A stretch of DNA of 64,000 nucleotides from Beta vulgaris subsp. vulgaris (taxonomy: Eukaryota > Streptophyta > Magnoliopsida > Caryophyllales > Amaranthaceae), in the NCBI RefSeq assembly GCF_026745355.1, contig NC_079207.1:14045001-14109000 (forward strand), in the 5' to 3' direction. Made by a program: the position numbers and the translations under genes. Below, piece after piece: positions 47,753 through 60,723 of the stretch. Positions within the stretch are counted from its first letter, which is position 1. The number at the start of each line of letters is the position of its first letter. The notes beneath the pieces are model-generated. The model had not been told where the DNA came from. It worked only from the letters and a program-made list of their open reading frames with translations, and ran no database searches.

Positions 47753-50700
47753 TTAGGTCAAAGGTACAGGAGGAGGGGCAGGATTACCTGCAGGGTACCT
47801 TTGTCTTCGGGGACGTCTAGTTGTCTTTCCCCATCCCGTTAGGCTTCTATCCTCCAAACCCACCTCTGTATTGTTATTCTGTAGCTGCTGCTGCTGCTGC
47901 TGTTGTTGCTTCAATGGAAGAGCACATACTGTGCTTGCTGGTGCAGGGGCGGCTGCTACAACAGCTCGTCGCCTGCCTCTACCGCAACCATTTCTAGTAG
48001 CATTCCTGCGATTTGGCCCAGAATGCCAAGGATGACCTGTAGCTCTCATTAGGCCTCCAAACATCTGAAGATCTTCAGTTACTTCGTGCCTAGAAAGTGA
48101 TGTAAGGCCCGGCAGAATGTCTCTCTGAAAGTCCCTTCTTTGTCTTCCTCGACGACCATGTCCTTTTCGTGTTCTAGTACTAGTTAAGAGGCATGTCCCT
48201 TTTTCTTCAACATTTGGAATTTCGGGAAAGCTCGGTTTAGGAAAGTACTCCTCTTCATTGCACTCTTTCTGTCTCAAAGTCATCAATTCGAAATCATCCA
48301 AACCTTCAGGTAACCAATCCCCATTTTCAACATTATCTCCATTACAACAAGCAATATCAACAAACCACTGAAGGGGATCATCCATGTCAGTTTCTATTTG
48401 AAGACAAGTTGCTTCCTCAGATTGTTCTAGGTTAACAAATGATGACATGGTAACAATTGCCGCTGCTGCTGACTCGGCAAGTTTGTTCTCTCCATCATCA
48501 GCATTATGTTGGGGTAGCTCCGCCTCTTTCTGTGTCTCCTTTATTAAACAATCTTCAACCTCCTCGTCTTCAAGAATGAAGGGGGCTTCCAAATCTATAC
48601 CAGTACCAACCCTTACAGAGGTTCTCTTCTCTGCATAAGAGATTTCACATGGAATTTCCTCCTCGGTTAAGCATGAATTGAGATCAAAATAATGTCTCGG
48701 AGTAGCAAATTCAGTTTTAATCTTTGCCTCTACAACCACAACTTCTTCCTCATCTGAAAGCTCACAAGGTACATTCATATCAAAACCACCTTTTCTTCCA
48801 CTAGTTGCACTCTCCTTGTTTACTGAACAATTGTGAGTAACTAAAGGTTTTGAGATCTCTTTCTTCGGTGTTGGAGGGTTTTCAAAAATGGCTACCCCAA
48901 GAATTTTTCTGCTACCATCAGCTATCTTCGCTTTAGCATCACCCTCACATGAATTTAATGCAGCTGAAGAACCCCATCGAGAAAGATCTGGTTCCAGTGA
49001 GTTGAGAGCTTTCCTTGATTTCTCCGCCTCGTCATTGCAAGTACCCTTTCCTCTAAGCCACGGCAAAACAGCTAGAGGATCCTCCGACTTGTGATTCTTG
49101 TCTATGTTCCTACCACTTTGCTGGTTAAAATGATCGTCAGACACACCATTTGGAAGTGCCACATTCAAGTTCATATCTTTAACGGGATTCATATCAGTAC
49201 AACTTGAAGATCTGAAGTGGTGGATACTGGAGCAAGGCACCTTTTTATCAATGTAATTGTTATTTACATAATCAATGCCTTTAAAAGCATATGATGAACC
49301 TTCATAAAACCCATTTCTCACAGGCATTTCACTTCCCAAAGCTGAAGGGCTGCTATTTAGATTCCACTTATTATTACCAAACAAGTCATTGCTCTGGGCG
49401 GACGATTGAGGACTCTTGCTCAAGGAAGAAGAAGTTAGATATGGACTTGCTTGCACTGATATGGGCTTTTGGCTAAGGAAGCTTCCGGGTTTCCCCCAAG
49501 CTGAGGCACATTGATCCCATGACTTGTTTAAATCAGAGGGATGAAAATATCCAGGTTGATTTGGAAGATGAGAAGCAACTGATCCAGGAACATTGTAGCT
49601 GGACAGAGAATAACCTCTCTCAGACTTTTCAACATTACTACCAGATTTTGCTTTCCATGGACTTCCCTTGACATCACCGGTCAGAAAAGCCGGAGGTTGA
49701 CAAGCTTGATCAAGAAGTATATGCACTGGCTGAGATGGCACAGGCATCTTTACTGGACAGATTCCTTGATTGATGGATCTCATACTGCCTTTATGTTCTA
49801 TAATTTAAACACGGAGATATAATGATCAACAGCAGGCACAACTATCTAGTTATACTAAACGAAAAAGTCAACCAAAAAGAGACAAGAATTAACCACTAAA
49901 ATTGAAGTTGTACTAAAAATCATGTATACTGAATGCAGGGGAACCACATTCTAGAAATGAAAATTGAGTCCATTATTACCTGATTCTAATGCATAGCTGA
50001 ACCAGTCAGGGCCATTAGCTTTATTTTCAAAGCTGACATTATTCAAAGTCCCATTCATGCAGCCATTTTTGGGGTTCTGAGGAACATCCTTAGATGAACT
50101 CAAAAATTTTGTAGAAAGATCCCCGAACTGAACGTCACGGCGACTGCCACCACAGTGCAAGAAGTCAACAGATGAGACAGAGGTTGCTTCTTCCACATGT
50201 AGAGGCTCATTCAAGTCTGCCAGAGCCCTAGATTTACTGACATGAAGATCAGATCTTGAAGCATCTCCCTGACATTCAGTTTTTCCAGGATAGACCATAG
50301 ATAGTTTGCCATTCCCTGTTGCAAACTTTCTATTTTTATCAGGGGATGGGCTTATATTATCAGAATCCTTGACATCATTGGATTGCTCCACTTCATCTGT
50401 GTCAATATACTCGTCAGCTGGGAGTTGCAGATCAAGCATTCGTCTTCTAAGTTTTGTGGGTCTGGACTCTGACTCGGAGTTCTTTGGACTATAGCAATTC
50501 GGCAATGTACTTGGCCCAGCTTGTATGCTCTTTCCTTTAGCAGAATATGGTGAAGAGTGAACAGCATCGGGAACTGAAATGAGAGGTCTACCACAAACTG
50601 AGTTTGACAACGGGAAAGTTGGACCATTCCATCTTTGCACATCCTCATATTGCAATTGGGATGGTACAGGGCTTGAAGAAGATGATGTTTCATAGGGAAT

Positions 50701-51144
50701 TCGCCGTTTAATTTGTTCTTTCCTCCTGAACTCATCCATCAGATCTCTTTGTACTCTGTATAGTCGATGTAGTTCATAGACCTATAAGATACATTTGAAT
50801 GGTAGGATCTTTGTGAAGTAAATTTCGGACTCAAACCTTTTATTATTCCGTCAATTCCAGCATAAGTTATTAGGTCAAACTCAAATAACCGAAATGTGTA
50901 GCCTACGTACCTGATTCTTAAATATGGCTTCATGCTCAATCATTGTTTGCTTTACAAGATCTTTCTCATATCCTGTCTGTGTATCAGCAACAGTCCTAGG
51001 CAGAAAACCATAATAGAATTGTCCGTTGGATAAATTATTCTCGCCGAAACAAGAAGGCCAACTAGCACCATTAGATTCACAATTAAGGTCCTTCATTGAG
51101 TAATGTGCAGGCAAGTAATTCTCAGTCTGCACCTTTGTTCCCAT
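47753..51144 (-). CDS. DUF863 family protein (plant-specific, probably nuclear)
   Basis: Three coding exons on the minus strand (50911-51144, 49980-50781, 47753-49788) join in frame to 3,072 bp, giving 1,023 aa. Exon 2 begins with the family hallmark VYELHRLYRVQRDLMDEFRR (residues 79-98). Other hallmarks are LPWLRGKG (about 585), FDMNVPCELSDEEE, GIDLEAP, DPLQWFVDIA, DDFELMTLRQKE, and the strongly basic block RRGRQRRDFQRDILPGLTSL, followed by SRHEVTEDLQMFGGLMRATG (about 890-935). A CAG/CAA tract encodes eight Gln (about 973-980) near the C-terminus. Basic arginine-rich blocks suggest a nuclear protein; the molecular function is unknown. The ATG at 51144 is the first codon after a splice acceptor at 51146/51147. 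The 49788 acceptor (AAAG) is required to keep the frame; the AG four bases downstream would create a stop. The Arabidopsis relative At1g69360 is a near neighbour of the GDAP2-like gene, from memory. Confidence 0.94.
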
Positions 51145-51146
51145 TC

Positions 51147-54123
51147 CTGCAAATTAAGGCAAAATAATTCGAGTAAGAAATAGGCACCATCAGATTACAC
51201 TTGAACACAGCAGCAAACATGGACTCCCACAGACATATCAATAAAGTAATAAACCAATCCACACCTACTGATTGGAGAAGGGTAATAAAACAACAGAAAC
51301 TTGTATTCTTCTAAGCAATGCCTCCTGCATACCCACCAGTAAATAGTCCCGAAATCCCCATAAGGATCCTCTTGCAACAGTTTACACGTCATGTAGCTCA
51401 CATAATTGATACAAACATAGACATCTTTGCAGAGATTAACAGCTCACTATCCAACATCATATGCCAACTTGTTTGACCCTAAGCAACCTCAGGAATATAG
51501 AACTTCAGTAAAGAACCTCATGAATCCAAACAACCATGGCATCTGACGTTGCATCGTCCGAGCCTCTCAGGTCAAGAAGAGATGAGATATTAGAGTATAT
51601 ACATACAGCTCAATGATAAATTAGAGCGGGCAATTTCTGACAAGACCAATAACCCGAGCTAATGTTATAAAAAGAAACCCAAACTCGACTCCAACTGCAC
51701 CTGAACACCCTAAAATCCACCCGATCCGACACATATACCATATTTTGTAAAATTATCTACTTTTAAATTAATATTAACATATTTTGAGCTTAGCCCAAAA
51801 TCAAACCCGAACTTGATCCATTGACGCAAATTGCCAACTCTAGATGAGATACATATTCCATGGGGGTTAGGTCGCAACTGGGGATCACATTCTATCTGGA
51901 CAAGCATCTCCCAATTCCCATGTCAATAGGAGAAAATTAGGTTATGTTAAGCCAATAGGACACCCTGATAATGACTACAAGTTATATTCAGCCTTAAAGT
52001 CAAAAGAAAGATTTACGTGTCATATCTATCATCATAAAGCAGAATATAACTTGAGAATCATAGAAGGCAATACTCGCACCAGGATGAAAAGGTCGCTAAC
52101 AAGGAGAATCAGATAGGTTTCTCTGCGAAACAATATACTCTGACATTTTGAACATATCGAGGGGCCCAGAGTAGAAAAGGAAAGTGCATGAAAATTCCCC
52201 ACATTGAGCACACGGCTATTCAGCCATACCTCCCCCCCCCCCCCCCCCCGGGGGGGATAATACCAGTTGAAAATTTTGAACATTTCTAGATTGGGACTTG
52301 TAATCTAAGATCTATGAACCATCACCATACAAACATCGTTTCTTTTCCTGTTTATTGAATTTACCTTCTATAGCAGATTGGCAGGACTCATTCCCATTAA
52401 AAGAAAGTATCCCTCAAACATTTCTTGCTTTGTGATCTAAGTCAATCTACTACTTCATCTCTACTTAAGCCCTATAAAAATGTTGCATTAGTTCCATTCC
52501 CATTCTCTTCAAGGATCAGAGAGAAACAACAGCAACCAAATCTAACAATCCTCATTGTCTATATTACCATGTTGTTTGACTACCAGCAGACCACGCCCTC
52601 CCCAAATGAACCAAAAAAGAAATCCTGCAGCTGTATCCAGATTTTATTCCATAAAATGAAACACATGTTTATGACTAATGAGATATTGAATTATCTGCCA
52701 CATTATAAGAATAGCTTTCCCTGGGAAAAGCCTCCAGTAAACCAGTTTAATTACGATAAAGAGAAGCAGAGAATGAACTTGACACTAAGAAAACTATACA
52801 TATATGTATAGCAGTACAAGTTTATAAATCTCACAAGTGTGGCTCTAAAATGAAACTTTTGAAAAGGCAGTACACTATTAATAAAAAAGCCTACTTGCAG
52901 TCGATAGATTACCAAACAACGGTAACCATGCAACAATGTGTATTACATTTCAGTGGCATGCTTTGAAAATTCAAACAGTACTATTCGTAAGATATCCCAG
53001 CAAAGCAGATTCCTAAAGTTGTCCCTCACCCAAAATATAGAGCAGTCCAATACCACTATATCCCAAGAGTTATCCCTCTATTCAAGAAAATACGCAAATG
53101 CATGTGATAAGCTCAAAACACTACCAGGGAGGCCAATAGTCCCATATGTCATCATAAGCCTCTAGAGGCCACTACCCACGGAGAACAACTCTGCTAACCA
53201 ACACTGTCCTCCAGACAATCAATCAACAGAACAGATCAATTTCAGTTAACAAATTCCCACCTGGAGATAGTAACATTGTAGTATGGTACTATAATATCAG
53301 CACCACTTGAAATCCAAATCACTTTCCCACATACTCGAATAAAATTCCACAGCAATAAGTTGAATGATTCTCCAATTTGTCGCGAAGCATCATCTAAGTA
53401 ACAGAAATTGATAGAATCTTAAATGCAACCTTGGAAGAGCTATGAAGTTTAGAAGACAGGGTCAATTTAACAAAAGCAGCATTAGCGCTCTAAGTAAATG
53501 CCCAAAATGCCAAATTACCCTATTTAGCTTGGTTTAATCTCTTTAACTTTCATGGATTAGACCTATAACTCATTAGATAAGCCCTTCAATCAATAATCAA
53601 TCAGAAGATGTTAAGATTATCCCATTTAATATGTATCACACTTCCAAAGAACATTAAGAAGAGTAACCCATAAAGATAAACAGAACCCTACTCTTCTCAA
53701 CAAGAAGCTAGAAGAAAGGCAAAAATTTAGACATGGGTTGTCAAAACCCTACTCTTTTCAACAAGAAAAAAGCAGTATAATTTTCAATACTTATTGATAA
53801 GGAAATATCAATTCAAGAAAAAATAATGAGGCAATAGATCCCCAATAGATATACACCCAACAATTTAAAATTAAATGCAATTCCCAAACCCAAATCCAAG
53901 CAAATATGAATGAGAAAAACTGGGGATTTCAGCACAGAATTACACAAAAATGCAAACTTTCTAAACAATCAAAAGCAACTATTAAATTAAACAAGACCCA
54001 ATTATAGAAAAGAGCAAAGAATCAATTAAAGACTAACAACATAGTACCAAAATGATCAGAATAACCCAGAAATCAGAAACCCACAAATCTAATTTTAGGT
54101 AAATAGTAGAATAAAGATATTAC
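51147..54123 (-). other. Large 5' UTR intron of the DUF863 gene
   Basis: A splice donor (CTAAAG|gtaata at 54124/54123) and the acceptor before 51146 delimit an intron of about 3 kb. It has no coding content I can support. A run of about 18 C then 7 G lies at 52232-52256. The intron carries no transposon with clear ends. Confidence 0.7.
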
Positions 54124-54660
54124 CTTTAGACCCACATCCTCCAATCACTCTCTCTCTATCTAAACTGCTTCTCTCTCCAAAAGAGTCTTGCCTAAGGATT
54201 CAATCATTCAATAAGGAAGATTATTAAAGAAAATAAAAGTCCCCCAAAGTCCCATCATGAGAATTCAGTCCTCAGAGACTGAAAAAGGAATGAACTTTAC
54301 AAATGAGTTTCAAGAAAAGATTTTTACTTTAAAATATAAACCCTTAGTTAGAAAAATAGTAAAAATAAAATAAATATATTTAGAAAAAAATAAAATAAAC
54401 AAGTGGGTGTTTTTCTAACACCATTGAGGGAAGAGCTTATTAGATCGTCATCGAGTAAGAGATGGAAAAAGATGAAGATTTTCGATCTGATGGGCCACTG
54501 TCTGAAACTATGGAAGAGAGAGAAAGTAGAGAGAGAAACGATTTTATTTTTCTTTTAAGAGAGAGAATGAGAGAGATCCCAGATAAGAAATCTTCACACA
54601 AACAAACGACCTTCTAAGAACAGTGACATGAAATTTGTCAACATCCGGTCTCTTTTTATT
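54124..54660 (-). promoter_or_regulatory. 5' UTR exon and core promoter of the DUF863 gene
   Basis: On the minus strand the leader is rich in GAGAGA and CTCTCT tracts and ends at the donor at 54124. GA/CT-rich leaders are common in plant regulatory genes. The exact transcription start and a TATA box are not resolvable by eye. Confidence 0.5.
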
Positions 54661-55207
54661 CTCTGCTTTTTTTTTTCCTATTACTTCTTTCTCTCTCTAC
54701 TTTCTCTCACTTAATTAGTAGCTTTTTTCTAGGAGAAAAATATTTACTTTTTTTTGGGTTTTTGCGGAAATGAAAATTAAATTGGGGGTATTTCTAGATT
54801 CTCTCCACTTTCGTAGCATTTGGTATGATGCTGATAAATTAATTCTTTTTTTAATTTAAAAAGATATAATTTATCATTATCAACAACTTAGAAAAAGATT
54901 TAGTCTTTTTAATGTAGAAAATTTAATAATGACACTTGTACTGTACACCCAACACGCCTCCAGTACTGCAACAACACAACAAACTGTATGAAATGCAACT
55001 AGTGCTCATAAACATTATCAGTACTAATAATAGTAATAAAATATTAGTTGATCTTAATTATCTTTAGCTAAATTTTGGTGTCCTGTATGAAATGTTCAAA
55101 AGCCGTTGCTATTGATTTGATGTCTCCCTGAATTACATACTTTTTAACCTTTAGAATTTGGATTGAAGTAAAAGATATTTCTATCATTATAAAGAATTAA
55201 TGATATA
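54661..55207. other. Intergenic, no gene seen
   Basis: AT-rich sequence upstream of the DUF863 gene. I see nothing recognisable beyond a CT-rich stretch near its left end. Confidence 0.6.
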
Positions 55208-55465
55208 ATATCTCCGTCCTTTATTAATTTACCCACTTTGACTTATAACACTATTCATCTTTATTACTTTGACCGTTATTTGTACTTTATATGTAAGGAA
55301 AATATAATCATGTGTGATATTGTTTGATTCGTCTCAATATGTAGTTTTAGAATATTAAATTTTTATAATTTTTACAAATACATAACTAGAGATATTATTA
55401 CTCAAAGTTTTACATCGATAAATGTGAAAAGTCAAAAGGGGTAAACTAATAAAGGACGGAGGGAG
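55208..55465. mobile_element. Stowaway-like MITE (family D)
   Basis: The inverted ends are TCTCCGTCCTTTATTAATTT and its counterpart 'actaataaaggacggaggga', followed by TA on the right. The left terminus is slightly decayed. About 258 bp, non-coding. Confidence 0.85.
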
Positions 55466-56094
55466 TATACGACTTTAAAGATTAGGAATAAAAATCAATA
55501 TACTTTTGAAAATGGTAATATTAGTTTATAATTTTATGTCAAGTTGTGCATTTATTGGTATTTTTTATGATAAGTGTTTTTTTAATGAAAAATCAGAAGT
55601 TATTACTCAATATTCTCATTTTTAAACTTCTTATATGAATCATTTTCTTATTTTATATTTTAATCATAAGAAACAAAAATCTAAACCTAGACTAAATCAT
55701 ACGTTATATAATAAATGTAAACTAATATTTCCTCAAGGTTTTTTAGTTGCATTTTTTGACTTTTATATTTGCTAATAAATAATTTTGACTATTAATATTT
55801 TTATTATCTATCAAATAAATTTTATAAATTATTATTTTTAAAGTTCTTCCTACGTTTCCTTTTAACTCCAATTCATATAAATTTTCCTACTTTTTCTTTG
55901 TTCTATATTTGGTAGATTTTCGTTATCTTTTCACTTTATCCTACCGCCACTTGTTAGACCTACGTATTATATGTCAATAATCCAATTTAAATAAACAAAA
56001 TAGATTCAGTTTCACGTATTCTCTCCTCCATTTTACGACTCTGTCCTTACCTTAGTTTATGTCGCTATACAAATATTTGATCAAACATAGCATA
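55466..56094. other. Intergenic, no gene seen
   Basis: AT-rich. 'gttcttcctacgtttcctttta' at about 55844 resembles a lone Stowaway end without a partner. Confidence 0.5.
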
Positions 56095-57200
56095 CTAGCA
56101 CTATATGCACGTGATGCGTGCGATAATATATTAATGTTAATAGTAACATGAAAAATTGTTAAAAAACTAACTTAAGAGTATAAATGTGTAATATTTATGG
56201 TAAATAATGATGAGCGTTATGATTTTTTATTTGCATTGTTGTAGTGTAAAGAGTTATATTTTCCATAAAGGATTATGTCGAGGTATGATATGTTATCTTG
56301 TATTTGATAGATAATTAAACAACTCTCCTTTTAAACAATGATCTAGGTTGTATATTATGTATTTATTTGTTTAAAAATATATATTTTATAGGTTTATTTT
56401 ATGAGTAGTAGCTCAGTTTGATTTCACTGGGTGATTGAGGTTTTTAGGCATACTATGGTGAATAGTGTTTCAATGAAAAAAATTATAAATTGATATTAAC
56501 TAATGATGAATGTTTATCTCTTTAATTATATATTATCCCAATTGATTATACTCCCTCCGTTTCCTAAAGATCGTCCCACTTACTGTTCCTACAGATACCA
56601 AGGAAAATCAAGTTGTATGGGGCATGGTGTGAGTAAAGTAGGAGAGAGAAAGGGGTTAAGATAAATAAACAAATAAAAAGGGGTTAAAGTAGGAGAGAGA
56701 AAGGGAGTAAAATTGAATTAATAATGTAATGGTGGACCATATGATAGCGACATGAGAGGGTAAATAGGGAAATTTGTTTTGCCAAATAAGGAATAAAGCA
56801 AAAGATGGAAGATCTTTTGGAAACACCCTTAAACGGAAAGAGGGAAGATCTTTAAGAAACGGAGGGAGTAAGTCCCAAAAAATAAAAATAAGATGAATAT
56901 TATTCTCTAAGCTCCTTAATTTTTGTATGGTTTGTTAATGCATGTTATTTGAATTTGTTATTACAACTGAGAGTTTATATAGTAAAAATCTTAGTAAATA
57001 TTTGCTTTTATAATTGTTTGAAATTTAATTAGTCATCGATTTATATTTTTAATTGTGAGTTTCCTCTTTTTACACATTTTTATGTGTTTCTTTTTGGTGA
57101 TGTAGACATTTGCTTACTACCCATGTTTGTAAATGAGGAAAGAAATAAGAAAACCTTTTTTCAAGAGGAAATACCATAACTTTTTCCTTGACTTATATGA
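56095..57200 (-). mobile_element. Probable Helitron-like element (5' end uncertain)
   Basis: The left edge, read on the minus strand, is a hairpin (gcacgcatcacgtgc) followed by a short spacer and CTAG, like the elements at 4286 and 7432. A degenerate 5' end resembling 'TATAAGTCAAGG' lies near 57190. A Stowaway MITE is nested inside. Confidence 0.5.
56551..56868. mobile_element. Stowaway MITE (family A, copy 3)
   Basis: 318 bp. The ends are CTCCCTCCGTTTCCTAAAGA and GAAACGGAGGGAG, flanked by TA on both sides. It is nearly identical to the copies at 8047 and 23084. Confidence 0.93.
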
Positions 57201-60200
57201 TAAAAATAAAGAAAGCGAAAGTCAAAACATCTTGATTATTGAAGATATGGAATAAAAAAAAAATACCCTATAGATTGTTTCATCAGTAACGTAAAATTCA
57301 GTACTTAACTCTTCCCTTTTCTTTCTATCCCTGTTCCGATGTCCTTTAAAATAAAATGTATTTTTGATGGCGATATTCCCTCTTCTTAAACAACAAAGAT
57401 CTGGATTGTGAGCATTGTACCTTGATAAACCTAAATTTTAATGTGCAATCACATGGCAAAAAAATTACAGCTCAATCAAGCCACACATTTGTACGATCTC
57501 TAATTCTTTCAAGAATCAAAAGCAAAATCAAATGAAATGTCACATTTTCCAGCTTATGATGTGAGATACTTTAGGTCACATTTAATGATATCCTCTCAAG
57601 TATTATGACAAATTTTCTATGCATATATTTAAGTAGAAAAAATTTAATGCAATTGTGTAGAAAGACAAAGACTTAATATTAGTTATAATGATTTAAGGAA
57701 AAATTCACATAAATAATCTCAACTATGACCGATCTGTCAATATTGATCTCAACTAATAATTATTCTGGTATAATCTAAATTAGTATGTCTTATCCATAAT
57801 ATTAATATATTATTCCTTAAACCTGGTTACCAGCTAAATAAGTCACAAGAGTTCCTTAACTCCCTATTTCCCTCCAAAAGTTTAATTTTTTTATTTTATC
57901 TTTTTTTAAAATGGACTTCAGTAAAGTAAACCCCCAACTACACAAGTAAAACCCTTTAATTTACCACAGCCCACCATTACTGCAACTTTGCTACAGTTGC
58001 GTGGAAGAGAAGAAATACGGCCACCATTAACGACATTTAAAGAAGCTATTTTTAGAAGCAGACAAGGCAATTTTGGTCTAGTATTTGAACAACGAAAAGG
58101 TAATTTTTTGATTCCTCTCTTTCATACTTAGTAATATGCATGAATTTTAGCATTTCGAAATTCCATCTTCAACAAATTTATCTATTATTACAGAGATGAA
58201 AAGTTGAATTTTTTATGTTGATTATGGTTTAGGGCTATGGTGAATAGCAAATTTTGCAATTGATTTAGTTTTATTTTGTTATTTTGTTTGATTAAGGGAT
58301 GAATACTATTAATGTGGCATGGGGGTTTCTTTAGTTATAAGGATAAGCATGGTGTTCTTCGATATTATGCTGGAAAATATAGGACTTCTCCTATTGATTT
58401 TGATCTGATGTGTTGGTTTTGATTAGTTGAGTTAGCTAAGAAATGTGGAAATTATGATGAAATTGCTGAGGTTCACTATATGATTCCTGGGGAGTAGGAT
58501 CTTGAGGTGGAACTTATAAGGGTTAAGAGTGATGAGGAGGTGAGAGAGTTGATTTCCCATGTAAAAACAAAACAGGGTAGTGTATTTATTGTTATGTCAT
58601 TCATGGCATTCCTGATGTTATACATGTGTTATGGGAGGGTGAAATAAGAAATTCACCTAAAGGGACAGTTGGAAGGAGAAAACCATACATCCCAAAATTA
58701 AAAGAAAGGAAAAAAAGAGTCAAACAACCAAGTGAACCTTTTACTAAAAAGGGTATTGACTCAACTTTTGACCATTTCACACCTAGGGTTTTTGAGGTGG
58801 GCAAAAAACCAAGCTCCTCAACTGTTGAACCTCTCCCAAAATATTGAAAATTCACAACAAAGGAATGAGCCCATAGAAAACACCTCTGAAGAACCACAAA
58901 ACACTTAATCTCCACAAATCACCCAAGTCACTCAATTATCTTCACAAATTATCCAAGATAACATTCACAGTCCAAGGACTAATGAAGTACCACTTGAGGC
59001 AGAACATGATGGCGGGTTTGCATATGATTGATAGATCCAAGGACTGATGAAGTACCTACTTAGGATGAGTTTTTGTCTAGGTTTGATTATAATTTTGAAG
59101 ATTATGACCCTACTAATCCTGAATTTAACCCAGAGGTAGAACAGGGCAGGTTAAGTGAGGTAGAGCAAGAAGGAGTTGAGGGAGGTAACAATGGAGAGAG
59201 ACATGTCAGTGAGGAGGAGAGGAGTGTTGAGGATGAATCTGATAAAAATTTAGACGAGGGTGTGCCTTTGTTAGATGGAGGAACTAGTGATGAAGAGTAT
59301 GTGAGAACAAGGGAAGCATTAAATGGATGGAATGCAAGGGCTTTAGATATTGCAAGCAGGTTGAGAAAGAGGCTAAAGAGGGAAGGCTAGCAGGACAAGC
59401 AAGACATGCATATTGGTGGGAGTAATGGTGAAGCCACTGAGACAAGTGACTCTTTGAGTGAATATGAGGACACTGATGAAGAGATACTCACTGACACTGA
59501 TTAGGAAGACAACATAATTGTAAGGAAGAGAAAAGTGAAAGTACTTGTAGTCGACAACAGCATTTACTACAATACATTACAATGGACAATGTGTATAAGG
59601 TTTGAGAACAGGGAGAAGTTTAGGAGCGCGGTAGTTAAGTATGATATTGCTGAAGGCAAAAATTTATACTGGAGTGTGAGCAACAAGAAGAGGCAACAAA
59701 GACTTGGGGAAAAATGCATGCCTAATGTCCTTTCAGAATATATACAAGCTAGGGAAGCAAGAGATCTTGCTTTGTGGTTAAATCACTCACATTAGAGCAC
59801 ACTTGCAACAAAAATATGGAGTCCAACAGGCAAATGAAGACAAGGTCGGTGGCTGAGCAGTTGCTTGAAATGTTTAAGTCAAGGCCACATTGGCCAGCAA
59901 AAGACACCCATGAGACAATCAGGAGGGCTTACAAGATCATTGTAAAAAGAACTATGCATACTAAGGTGAAGTATCAAGATCATAAGAAGCTTCATGACAG
60001 TATGAAAGAACACTACAACAATAGAGGCAGGTATATAACAGCTCTAACAAAGTCAAGCCCAAATAGTGTATTCACCTTGGTGGCTGATCCTTCAGCAACA
60101 CCCCCTATATTTCAAACGTTTTTGTGTGTTTTGAAGGGGTAAAACAAGGTTGGATGCAGGGTTGTAGGAAGGTCCTTTGTGTTGATGGGTGTTTCTTCCA

Positions 60201-60723
60201 GACTTTTTTAGGAGGGCAACTATTAGCGGATGTAGGTAGGGATGCAAACGACCAAATGTATCCTTTGTATTATGTTGTGGTTGAAGGGGAAACAAAAGAC
60301 TCTTGGTTGTGGTTTTTCAATGAATTGAAGAAGGTGCTTGGTGAAACTAATGGCAGTGACATTACAATTGTATCTAATGAAGCTCAAGTAACTTTCTATG
60401 CTTCTATTTGTTTTCTTTTAGTAACTACTTATTAGATATTAATATGTTAGTTACTATAGATTGCAGGCCATGTTGAATGTTGTGCACAATGTCTTGCCAC
60501 AGGCAGAGCATAGACTTTGTGCAAGACATGTTACTCATTGGCATAGGTACTTTAGGGGAGATGAAATGAAGATTTTATTCTGAATGCTGCAAAAGGCTTA
60601 CAGTAGTGAGAAATATGAGGATGCATTAGAGGAGATGAAAAAGGTTGATCCTAGTGCAGTTGTATCATTCAAGGCTTATAATCGAAAGTGCTTTTGCAGG
60701 GCATTTGTAAGGAGTAATACTAA

